Source of the DNA: Bicyclus anynana
Taxonomy: Eukaryota > Arthropoda > Insecta > Lepidoptera > Nymphalidae
Assembly: GCF_947172395.1 (NCBI RefSeq)
Contig: NC_069097.1
Location: 3,828,142 to 3,892,141 of the forward strand
Length of the DNA stretch: 64,000 nucleotides
Direction of reading: 5' to 3'
Shown: in pieces, positions 8,201 through 16,900 of the stretch
Numbering within the stretch: position 1 is the first letter of the stretch
Layout: each line of letters begins with the position of its first letter
Notes under the pieces: model-generated
The model's input: the letters and a program-made list of their open reading frames with translations, nothing else
What the model was told of the DNA's origin: nothing
Databases searched by the model: none
Program-made: the position numbers and the translations under genes

Positions 8201-10000
8201 GTTCAAGCTTTGGGTACGACTCTATATATCCGTTTTAATAAGGCAATTCGTCTCGGTATTGTCAAGGGAAAAGTTTCTAGTACCTCGTAAGATACGAGAA
8301 GCAATAGAAATTAGTCGTCACCCGAATTTTAAACAGGATCATTAATAGTTGCTGCCAGCGTGGAAACCGCAATTTCTTTCATAGTCACAAATAACAAACT
8401 TGGAACAATAAAGTGTTAGTTCGGTTTGCTTACAAGAAGACGAGTCTAATGAAGATGACATTAATGAACCGTCGGAGAGTGTAACGAAACCCCTCTCCCA
8501 GCGTGCGATGCGAGCGGCTGCGCGCCGCGTCGCCGCTTCGCAGTTTGGATCGTGCCGCGTTGCAAGAACCAGCTCGAGCAGTATGGGTTCGAAACTAGTG
8601 AGGCATACTCCAACCTTATATCACGTGAGTTTTAGCCGTGTTTCATAATCAATTAATATGATAATGATGAAGTAGAAAAGTCGAAAGTCTTCGAACAGTA
8701 CGTGTTACCAGTGGTGACCTACGGATCCGAGACTTGGTCGCTGACGATGGGCCTTACTTATTAGTAGGCTCAAAGTCACTCAGCGGGCGATGGAGCGAGC
8801 TTCGCTTGGACTTTCTCTGCGTGGAATCAGGAACTAGGAGATTCGCAGAAGAAACAAAGTCACTAACATGTGTCAATCGGCAGGCCACATAGTTCGAAGA
8901 GCCGATGGACGTTAGGGTCCCAAGGTGCTGAAATGGCGACCCCGCACCGGAGAGCGCAGTTCAGGGTTCGTCGACCCCCCACTAGATGGACCGAGGATAT
9001 CAAGCGGGTTGCAGGGCTGGTGGCTCGAGACCATTATGCTTGGAGTTTTATGCTAGAGGCCTATGTCCAGCAGTGGATGTCTATCGGCTGATAAGGTAAG
9101 GTAGGGTAAGGATGAAGTAGGTAGGTGCTATTTTTTTAACAGTTTCGTTGGTCTAGTAATTAGCCGGTGATCACGAGATCCTGGGTTCGAATCCTATGGG
9201 ATGCTGTTTTTCTTTCTTCTAATTACTTAGTTAAAAATCTCAGTTCGGAGCGGGTGATGTTCCACCCCCGTGCCTCGGAGAGCACGTTAAGGCGACGATC
9301 ATTAACATCTGATAGTGGTCGTTAATTAATTTAAGATTATCACCCTAAGCCCACCAGCCCGCATACGAGCAATGTGTTGGGTATAAACCTCATATCCCCT
9401 ACGCTATGAGTAGAGCCGTAGATAGTAGGCATTTGAAATTGGCAACTATCTATATTTTTTTAATTTCCTAGTTTACTACACCCTTTCCTAAAGATGTTTT
9501 TACTCTCATATAAACAAATAAAGTTTAATTTATGAGCAGACTTAAAAGCCAGCAGTATCTTGAATATTTTGAAATCGAATATATTTATGTATGTATACAT
9601 GGAACTCACCTGTGGCCTATACATTTCATTGTCGCCACCCTTGATACAAATTTTTGGGTTTGTGATGGAAACTGAAAAAAAAGTATATTTCCTGTTTAAA
9701 CAAATTATGCAAGACGCAAATTCAGAAAAATACGATGATTCACAAGTTATTACCAACGTCACCCACGAGAAATCTTTCATAGAAAGTTATTACAAAATAT
9801 TCTGAACCCCAAACGTTCGCATTGATTGTATCAATAATAGAATCACGCAATGTAAAAGACATGACACCTCGTGATTCTCCATTCTTTTTTTTCTGACCTA
9901 TAGTACGTGGACTATTTTTGGCTATAATAATTCCAACAATTAATGCATTATCTATTTTAATATTCAAACTATTAAGACAAACTTTCCTAACTCCCGCCAT
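2105..10000 (-). CDS. MEIOB: Meiosis-specific OB-fold ssDNA-binding protein MEIOB (nine-exon model, 410 aa)
   Basis: MEIOB is an RPA1-like protein that, with SPATA22 in vertebrates, binds single-stranded DNA in meiotic prophase and is needed for recombination. Exons: 10000-9754, 9671-9610, 7422-7269, 6536-6456, 5859-5766, 5534-5362, 4611-4452, 3636-3534 and 2263-2105. All junctions are GT..AG and all phases fit, giving 410 codons plus TGA. Landmarks in family order: IVGIIIAKN and SFTLRDSIID..NVWGSE (residues 21-66), LPLLHVPTKP (about 133-142), LFVADARVSW..SRTVITH..TPEAESL (about 221-256), FADHTGEL in the third OB fold (about 334-341) and LRWRFLLEQ (about 372-380). The Cys4 zinc ribbon of vertebrate MEIOB between residues 315 and 335 is absent. 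Upstream TTG is ignored; the ATG at 10000 begins MAGVRK. The gene diverges from POLD2. Confidence 0.88.
2264..3533. other. MEIOB intron 8, AT-rich, no coding exon seen
   Basis: 1.27 kb. An old SINE-A-like tail fragment lies at about 3350-3433. Bases 2780-3130 look like repeat DNA but could not be assigned. Confidence 0.4.
3534..3636 (-). CDS. MEIOB: MEIOB exon 8 (residues 324-358)
   Basis: Acceptor TATAG at 3637, donor TACTCG|GTAACA at 3534. Encodes DGSLEELKVRFADHTGELNA and ends VVEDAFGYS, matching TDHTGTLHSCSL..VAEETLGCT. Reading through the donor gives six more codons and a TAA at 3515-3513, so intron retention would make a short isoform. Confidence 0.85.
3720..4070 (+). repeat. Two tandem dispersed-repeat 3' fragments (CGTCCGCGTGGA type)
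   Basis: 3720-3905 and 3906-4070 both carry TTTTTCGGGATAAAAAGTAG or a close variant and end in AGTAACAAACAT. The same sequence recurs at 51563-51845 and, inverted, at 55355-55570. These look like truncated 3' ends of a non-LTR element common in Lepidoptera. Class is inferred. Confidence 0.5.
4090..4285 (+). repeat. Dispersed repeat, GCGCGGTTTCACCCGCGTGG type
   Basis: Starts TAGCTGACACCGCGCGG and ends TTATAATATTAGTATAGAT. Near-identical copies occur at 17371-17516 (truncated), 52540-52695 and 61434-61627, and diverged relatives near 37602-37920, 48186-48405 and 58262-58660. Confidence 0.6.
4306..4425. repeat. Near-perfect palindrome with 50-60 bp arms
   Basis: GTGCATGACGATTTCCTGTA on the left is mirrored by TACAGGAAATCGTCATGCAC on the right, and AATCCTAATATCCTAC by GTAGGATATTAGGATT. 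The right arm carries two small insertions. It lies in MEIOB intron 7. Confidence 0.8.
4452..4611 (-). CDS. MEIOB: MEIOB exon 7 (residues 271-323)
   Basis: GC-rich exon. Encodes DGEAAMWAAWSGERANTACV then SQIRDRLSSGVPFCAALHAL and LTHLDLDDFVTS, equivalent to the IVDVYTVEQL..YAYISTLNID region. Acceptor CCGCTAG at 4612 is unusual because a SINE-B copy ends about 10 bp upstream, leaving little pyrimidine tract. Donor CCAA|GTTAGT; phase 2 joins exon 8 to give a lysine codon. Confidence 0.82.
4622..4934 (-). repeat. SINE-B, nearly full length
   Basis: Read on the minus strand this has a tRNA-like head with box A-like TAGCCCAGTGGATATGACC and box B-like GGGTTCGAATC, then a body ending GAGCTCAGCAGTGAGCCGAA. 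Copies at 31127, 36815, 49280, 56146 and 61945 show it is a family. Its 3' end falls about 10 bp upstream of the MEIOB exon 7 acceptor. Confidence 0.8.
5235..5330 (-). pseudogene. Decayed tandem copy of MEIOB exon 6
   Basis: Starting at an intact CACAG acceptor, the first 24 bases are identical to exon 6 (AGCTGAACAATGGCGTCCGC), and similarity resumes through GTGGCGGACGCGCGCGTGTC and CACCGTxATCACG. A one-base deletion after GTACTG shifts the frame, about 25 bases are missing, and no donor follows in register. It lies in the intron between exons 6 and 7. Skipping of the true exon in favour of this one would join a wrong frame. Confidence 0.75.
5362..5534 (-). CDS. MEIOB: MEIOB exon 6 (residues 213-270)
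   Basis: GC-rich exon. Encodes AEQWRPLESVLFVADARVSW and then QTCSRTVITHQPHTPEAESL, matching RETVIFASDVRINF..ISKTIITTNPDIPEA in vertebrates. Donor G|GTGAGT. A decayed partial copy of this exon lies 204 bp downstream (5330-5235). Confidence 0.88.
5766..5859 (-). CDS. MEIOB: MEIOB exon 5 (residues 182-212)
   Basis: Acceptor TTTCAG, donor AAAG|GTAACA. Encodes DMTVRTIEIMDNTTPAPVIL, matching the CEVRLYDET..FAMTCWD block of the second OB fold. Phase joins exon 6 to restore an arginine codon. Confidence 0.8.
5885..6300. other. MEIOB intron 4, repeat-like segment
   Basis: No exon. The stretch with GGTGACCCGGCGGGAATCGG followed by a 3'-UTR-like run (AAACGGCTGAATCAATTTTC) resembles a LINE tail but cannot be assigned. 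Confidence 0.3.
6456..6536 (-). CDS. MEIOB: MEIOB exon 4 (residues 155-181)
   Basis: 81-bp symmetric phase-1 exon between GATTACAG and G|GTATAG. Encodes VDLLVVVKAVKAAKTIRTKT, equivalent to the RIINVLAAVKSVG segment. The match is short, so support rests mainly on perfect phase on both sides and position in the gene. Confidence 0.72.
6631..7200. repeat. Inverted-repeat element in MEIOB intron 3, split by a SINE-A
   Basis: The left arm has CTATCAAGTTAATTTTGCGT and GAGACGCTCAAC. The right arm, inverted, has CTATCAAGTTAATTTCCCTG and GAGATGCTCAAC. A SINE-A copy (6764-6966, minus) sits between them. Confidence 0.55.
6764..6966 (-). repeat. SINE-A copy, diverged
   Basis: Poly-T, then CTACAAGTTAACCGTAGACT and GGCGGTACGTCTTTGCCGGT, matching the SINE-A body; tRNA-like head missing. 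Confidence 0.7.
7269..7422 (-). CDS. MEIOB: MEIOB exon 3 (residues 104-154)
   Basis: Acceptor TTTTAG at 7423. Encodes FCLSLNEGMSDMYTFDG then SYLPLLHVPTKPCAGYCGLS, aligning with the LLSLIHLPVKE..YYSLGDIV block of vertebrate MEIOB. Donor ACAG|GTTACA leaves one base. Confidence 0.82.
7423..8689. other. MEIOB intron 2, left part
   Basis: No exon seen. 8462-8640 is GC-rich (GCGCGCCGCGTCGCCGCTTC) and followed by CTTATATCACGTGAGTTTTA, which looks like a repeat end rather than a gene. The remainder is unassigned. Confidence 0.35.
8690..9093 (+). pseudogene. RTE-like LINE 3' fragment, inactivated
   Basis: The conceptual translation shows VLPVVTYGSETWSLT, then after stops and frameshifts RPPTRWTEDIKRVAG and EAYVQQWMSIG before a stop. 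This order is the C terminus of RTE-type endonuclease/reverse transcriptase polyproteins. Only the last segment is open. Related fragments lie at 16143-16740, 37707-37855 and 60652-60940. Confidence 0.7.
9140..9421 (+). repeat. SINE-C, tRNA-headed
   Basis: The head has TTGGTCTAGTAATTAGCCGG and box B-like GGGTTCGAATCC. The body has GTGCCTCGGAGAGCACGTTA, and the tail TATCACCCTAAGCCCACCAG. A second copy is at 32452-32766, and tails occur at 25783-25888 and 29105-29222. Confidence 0.65.
9610..9671 (-). CDS. MEIOB: MEIOB exon 2 (residues 83-103)
   Basis: Acceptor TTTTTTTTCAG and donor CAG|GTGAGT are both strong. The 62-bp exon encodes SITNPKICIKGGDNEMYRPQ, equivalent to the ENPLIQ segment that follows RVGD in vertebrates. 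Ends in phase 0. Confidence 0.85.
9754..10000 (-). CDS. MEIOB: MEIOB exon 1 (residues 1-82)
   Basis: Start ATG at 10000-9998. Encodes the first OB fold, with VMSFTLRDSIIDTINANVWG matching the SFTIRDS..VNAASWGNE block of vertebrate MEIOB, and ends in VGDV. Donor TTG|GTAATA leaves one base of the next codon. Confidence 0.88.
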
Positions 10001-10627
10001 TTTCAAAATCTGTTTTCACTGCAGAGTTCAGAGTTCAGACCAAAGAGTAAAGATTGTTTGTGTTTACCACAGACTAACTATTACTTAATTACTGACGGTT
10101 TTCTATAAAGGCCGTACAGACTACTTTAGTATTTTAGTCGAGTACGAACGATTTTTGGGCGGTAAATACAAAAATTGTTTCTACTCGACTAAAATTGTCA
10201 AAGAAAACACTAAAATAGTCCGAACTAGGCCATAGATAATGAAAATCACAGACAAACAATCAAAGATGGGGATCACCTAAAATGTAAGATAAAATTTTTA
10301 ATTATTATATAATCAAGTTGTGCTACATTCGTATCTATAATAATATCAATCGTTTTGTTTCACAGGCCTATTTTACATCTATGCCGCAGTAGTCCCTTAC
10401 ATATTTGTTTCTGAATTCTGTGGTCAAAATATTAGTATTGTGGTCAGTATTTTTATTAGTGTGGGTCACACCAAATGACTATTGTCAATGTCAATTGTCA
10501 ATTTTGTCCAATGTCAGTTTTTATTGGCGGGTTTTTCTATAGATAAACATTGGAAAAGTAGATATTTTTTAAATACAGTACAAATAATTGGAAATTTCAA
10601 GTAATTGGAATTGAAATATTAATAAAT
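10001..10627. promoter_or_regulatory. Shared MEIOB/POLD2 divergent promoter region
   Basis: The two start codons face away from each other 627 bp apart, so this segment must hold both 5' ends. No TATA box is convincing. It contains an imperfect inverted repeat (10110-10231) that is probably a MITE, and repeated TGTCAATTGTCAATTTTGTC-like tracts near 10484-10505. Confidence 0.6.
10110..10231. repeat. MITE-like inverted repeat in the divergent promoter
   Basis: GGCCGTACAGACTACTTTAG at the left and CTAAAATAGTCCGAACTAGGCC (22 bases; ends pair as GGCC..GGCC) at the right, with inner GTCGAGTA..TACTCGAC arms. Confidence 0.6.
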
Positions 10628-10989
10628 ATGTTATTCAAAGTAGAATCGAGATTAACTGATTCTGATAATAAGAACTTTGAGCTTCATGAGCTAGACAGAC
10701 CTACTATTCAGTATACGGACACATCTAAACGATTTTACGAGGCTTCCCGTGATTTTTCAAAACAATATGCTCATATTTATTCTGCGAGACTAAGTACCTT
10801 TAGAAATATATTACAACCTGTAATTAATAAAAGGTGGGGCAATAAATACAAGATTTTAAAGCTCTGTGATTTACGCGACAAAGGTACAACTTGTATTATA
10901 GTAGGTACCCTGTTCAAGCTTCAAGAATTAAAACCAAGTATATTGAAGGAGCTCTCTGATCAACTGGAGGTTATTCCACAACCTGCGAG
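10628..10989 (+). CDS. POLD2: POLD2 exon 1 (residues 1-120)
   Basis: ATG at 10628, the first in frame. Contains TIQYTDTSKRFYEASRDFSK and ILKLCDLRDKGTTCIIVGTL, both conserved in the family. Donor GAG|GTTAGT. Confidence 0.93.
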
Positions 10990-13900
10990 GTTAGTAAACA
11001 AACATCATAGATGTCTATATAATCTTTTTTTCATGGGTTTTTAGCGTGCGCCCAAAAGTTGGAAATATCCTACATAGGCTAAGTCACTGTCATATTAATT
11101 GAAGCAAGCATTTATGTTTTTTTTTGTGAGAAATTTTTACCCTTCATTTGGGTCTCTGTAACTAGTTTTGATACAGGGTACGGTACACAAGTTAATCAGA
11201 GGACCAATGATTTAACAGGTTCTATGAAGCACTAGGGTGTAATAAAGAAAGAAAAGATTAATGCTTCATGAGAACCTGAAATTCAAACTCAAGCTTGTAA
11301 AGAAGGACCCTTTATCATTCTTTTTTTTGGATAATCAGTTTGCTCCAAAATGATTATTTGAATAAACTCGTTTTTAAACACCAATGTCGCCCAATTACTT
11401 TGGATAAGCAATTCTCTACTGTAAATATATTTGATTATCATTTCTTTGTTACACAGGACACATTTTGTACATGAAACAGATAGCTTAGTTTTGGAAGATG
11501 AGCTACAAAGAGTCAAGTTGTCTGGTGATTGCATCCATGTTAATGAAGTTGTAACTGGTGTGGTGGCAGCTCTGCTTGGTAAATTATATTCCATGATGAT
11601 GATATTATTAAAAACTTGTGTACGTCCGTGACTTCGGACACCCGCAACTTGTCCCTCTTTAATCCAGCTCTTACAGTAGTATCGCTGGAAAAATGGAGTA
11701 ACTTCTCCTGTTTTCTCAACATTTCCCTTCATTGCTCTGCTCCTATTGATTATAGTGTGATGAAAAGTAAACTATAACCTGCCCAGGAGTATGTAGAATA
11801 ATTGAACCAAGTTTTGTTAAAATCTGTGGAGTAGTTTGGACCCGGCACCTGCACAGTGAATCCATGGAATGCTAAGATATTTGTCTCTGTGTTTCTATAA
11901 CAAACATACAGACAGACAGACAAAAATTTTACTGATTGCATTTTTGGCATCAGTATCAATCACTAACCATCCTCTGATAGTTATTTTGGAATTATATTTC
12001 ATGTACAGAATTAACCCCTCTACAGATTTATTTTAAGTATAGAAGAAAATATTCCAAGTTAATGTTATAAATGTGAAAGTTAGTTTGCCTCTTGTTTGCT
12101 CACTAACTATCAACCAATTATCTGTATATAATTGAGAGTATGTTCACATATATCCAAAATGTACTGGATGGATTTTCATGAACTTTCCATTTATAGATTA
12201 AGCTATAGGTTTTGTTTTATTACAGTTGAGTGTAAATAATGTAAGAAAAAAACAGTATAAAAAACCATATTTAATCACTCACACAGTCACTCAGTCCTCT
12301 AGGAGTAAATAATGACTAACTTTCATCCAGTAAAAAAGTAATAATACTAATGCCTGCTTGTTGTTGATAAAAATTGCACAGCAAACATTGCAAACAAAGA
12401 AATTAAAATGAGGGTAGAAAACGCATGTGATTTCATACTTAATTTATTTAAATTTGTTTATTGGTTTTTTGTATAAAATGTTTTTCAAAAGATATTAACT
12501 ATATATCTAATTGTTAAAAGCTTGTTAATCAAATATATTGATATAATAATTAAATAAGGACCAAGTTAATTAAAATTAATATGAGGTGTAAAATTGTTTG
12601 TTGATAAACATTGCACAGCTAGTGCTGGCTTTAGTTTTTTTTTTTATTATTTTAGTATAGATGTCTGTTGGAATGCTGCCAGTTCTGTATGATTTAAATA
12701 ATGTTGTAGGATCTGAGGATGACGATGGTGTCTTTACAATCAAAGATATGTGCTGGGCTGGATGTAATATACAAAAACCTTTGCCAGTTTTAAGTAATGA
12801 CAGGTAAATCAAGCTTAATGTTGTTTTATAATGTAAAGTATTTTAAAAAGTGTTATTATTTTTTTTTTATTCTTTACAAGTTAGCCCTTGACTACAATCA
12901 CACCTGATGGTAAGTGATGATGCAGTCTTAGATGGAAGAGGGCTAACTTGTTAGGAGGAGGATGAAAATCCACACCCCTTTCGGTTTCTACACGACATCG
13001 TACCGGAACGCTTAATCGCTTGGCGGTATGTCTTTGTTGGTAGGGTGGTAACCCTCCCTCCCACCAGCCAGACCTGGACCAAAACCTCAATTGGCCCAGC
13101 CGGGGATCGAACCCAGGACCTCCGTCTTGTAAATCCAAAATATTTATGTTATTTAAGATTTTATTATTTAGATAAATATAATAAGAATCACTAATATTTG
13201 CTTACTAAGATTTGTAACCTATCTAATGCTAGCTCACGCCGTGCGATTTTACCAATGTGGTTCCAGATAATATATAAACTCATAGCCATAAGGCTTTAAC
13301 ATTACATAAAGTTATTAATTCAAATTTTGTTTTTAGATATATAGTTTTAATGTCTGGTCTAAATCTAGCTTCAAAAAGTGGAGACCATATGTTTGCTTTA
13401 AATCTATTTTTGGAATGGCTGTCTGGTTTTTGTGGAACATCAGAATATCAAGAGGAGCTCTCTAAAATTGTGAGAGTCATAATAGCAGGTATAGTTATAA
13501 TAATTAGTTTCTTTTTTTTGTTGTTTCATTTTTGTATTATAGCTTGAGCGCAATAATTAAAATTAAATTGATTTTATGTATGCCTAGTAATAAGTATGGT
13601 AATAAAGATTATTTATTATTAATGCTATAATTTTAAAGCTCTTGTGAACTCTCTCTCAAACTTAAATTTAACTTTTTTTGGAGCCTTCATAACTTAAATT
13701 TTATGAGTGTGACCTCAGAATACAGAAAACTCTAGAAGGTATTGGAATTAAGCCATTGAAATTACTCTTTTGTGGTGTAATGCTGTGTTGTGTTATATGC
13801 TATACAGGTACAATTTTTGGACACAATGTGTGCTTTAAAATGACAGCTGAATGTGGCTTCTGGTGTTTTCTGCCTTCTGAGTGTGTGACTTATGTTATCA

Positions 13901-16900
13901 ACATAATTTTTTAAAATTATGTTGAAAATACAACAACTAATGTATTGCAGGATATAATTATGGGATAGAACTAAATAATTTTACAGAACCCTGTGGGGAA
14001 TATGGAGTTACTTTAATTAAGTTGACACTTTAAGTTGGCTGATAGATTAAATTACTTGGATCTATGAGTTCAATATATACTAATAGTACTTGAACAATGG
14101 AACTATACTACAGCCTTTCTTGACGGGTATTGAGTTACTGTTTACTAACAAAGAAATTAGAAATGAAGGTAGAAAACGCATGTCATTTCATTACTTATTA
14201 ATTTTAAATTATGAATGGTTTGTTTATAAAATGTTTTATTAAATATATTAACCATATCTATTATTATTATTAGGTGTGAAATGACTGGTGATTTATACCC
14301 TCATTTTTAATTTGTTACTTGGTAAACAGTACTCATCAAGAAAGGCTGTAGTATAGTAAAACATAGATCTGAAGCCACGTAGGTAGTTTAGTGTTTAAGG
14401 TATTTTAAACATATTTGTACTTGTGTACTAATGTGTGACAAAGTGACCCATTGGGAACAAATGTGTCAGCAGAAAATAGAAAATACTCAGTTTCCCATAT
14501 CCTGTTCTCTTGCCCTAAACTTCTCCACCCCATATATGATGTTCTTCCTCCTAAATTCCCACGTCCTTTAAATTTTGAGTGTTTGTTAATGTCTGTGTTT
14601 AGTCCCTATTGTAAATTTATATGTAAATATATTCAATGTAATAACATTAAGCTGTAAATATTATGTGTATGTGCTAACAATATTAATTTTGTGTTCTTTC
14701 AGAAATGTGACTAACAACCACACTAACAAAAAAAAAAACCGCTATTTATAGTGTCAAAATTAAGCTGAATAATAATCAATTCTTCATTCCCAGCTTACAC
14801 CGATCAACCTCTAAAAGTGTGTCTTCCTTACCACGCGACATTGGCGAAGTAAATTGTACCCAGTTGGTAAAGCAGCAAGGCATAAAATCAAAAATTGAAT
14901 TGAATTGAATAGAAAATAAAGTTGTTAATTGCAAATATTGTTATTGCAGGTGGAATCTATGCAAATCAGTCAAATGAGAGTATACTGAATGAAACAGATG
15001 TGATCGCAGCTTCGGAACTAGTGGACACATTCTCTGCCGCTGTCAGTGCGGTCACACCGTTGGACCTCATGCCCGGCTGCAAGGATCCAGCTAGTATCAT
15101 GTTGCCACAAAAGCCTTTCCACTATTGTAAGCTGTTTTTTTTAATCTCCACAAATTAGGCCTTGACTACAATCTCACTGGTAAGTGATGATGCAAACTAA
15201 GATGGAAGCAAGTTGACTTGTTAGGAGTAGGATGAAATCCACACTCCTTTCGGTTTGTACACGACATCGTACTGGAACGCTAAATCGCTTGGCGGTACGA
15301 CTTTGTCGGTAGGGTGGTAACTAGCCACGGCCTAAGCCTCCCACCAGCCAGACCAATTAAGAAAAGCCTCGTCACAACGCGACACGTCAGACAAATATAA
15401 ATCCGGCTTTAGACTTCCTTGAGAACTTTTACTGAGAATTCCTTGAAAGAAAAGAAACCGCTCAATATTTTGTTCTCTCTGTACTAATATTTAAAGTTGT
15501 GTCCAAAGCCACTGTTAACTACTGAGTCGACGAGGCAAGAGATTGTATAATCAAGTGCAATGTAACAATGAACTCTTTTTCATTCCAGGTTTGTTTCCCA
15601 AAGCCACAGAGTATAAATCGTTCAACCGAGTCTCTAATCCTTATGAGTGTGATATTGGAGGTTTGTAATTATTGTTTGACATATACGACACATAGAAATA
15701 TGGAATTTGGCTGGGAGGGAGTTCGTAAATATCTGCTGAGAATGGATTTTGCGATTTTAAAGTGGTCTGAGGATGGACGAAGTTGCAGGCGTCTGTCTGT
15801 CACCTTTTCAAAGTTAAAACGCTAAACCGATTTGGATGAAATCAAGTGTATATTCTTTTAATCCCTGAAAAATCAATGGTTTCCAAGGGATTTGTAAAAA
15901 AAAACCAGAGTTTAAATTTGTGTATTCTTTAGTACTATTTTTCTCATTTATTTATTTCTCTTTTTCTTTTTAATTAACGATGTTATACTTAGAAAATATA
16001 ATACAAAAGACTATTAAAAAATTATAAAAAAAAATTACCCTCCCGCTACGGGACATTTGAGTGTCCAAGCAAAAGCTTCTTATAGTGTTGGTCGAAGCTT
16101 TTCGCTATTAGACCATTGACTGCAACAACTATCGGAACAATAATAGTTGACTAATAGTCATCATCATATCAGCCGATGGACGCCCACTGCAGGACATAGG
16201 CATTTTGTAGGAGACTTCCAAACATCGCGATACTGAGCCACCTGCATCCAGCCAATCCCTGCGACTCGCTTGATGTTGTCAGTCCACCTGTTGGGGGTCG
16301 GCCAACACTGCGCTTACTAGTGCGGGGTCGCCATACCAGCACTTTGGGACCCCAACGTTTTTTTCTTCTTTTTTTTTATTCTCCACAAGTTAGCCCTTGA
16401 CTACAATCTCACTTGATGGTAAGTGATGCAAACTAAGATGGATGCGGGCTAACTTGTTGGGAGTAGGATGAAATCCACACTCCTTTCGTTTTGTACACGA
16501 CATCGTACTGGAGCGCTAAATCCCCAACGTCCATCGGCTCTTCGAACTATGTGCCCCGCCCATTGACACTTCAGCTTCGCAACTCGTTGAGTTTTGTCGG
16601 TGACTTTGGTACTTCTGCGGATCTCCTCATTTCTGATTCGATCACGCAGAGATACTCCTAACATAGCTCGTTCCATCGCCCGCTGTGTGACTCTGAACCT
16701 TCTTATGAGGCCAATAGTTGGCGACCAAGTCTCGGATCTGACTAATAGTACTGTTGTTTATTATAATGTTACTTTTACTTTCATGCATGAGTATCTTGAA
16801 ATGCCGACTCTCAAATCTTCCTTGACAGTCGGCAAATAACAAGGAACGCCATAAAACACAAAAGCAGACTACAAGAACACACAAATAGTCACGCCTGTTA

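Noticed and set aside
12656..12709. POLD2 exon 3 starting at the pyrimidine-rich TATAG acceptor (12661) with MSVGMLPVLYDL
   Set aside because: The phase inherited from exon 2 gives stop codons there. The acceptor at 12709 restores the frame and family length.
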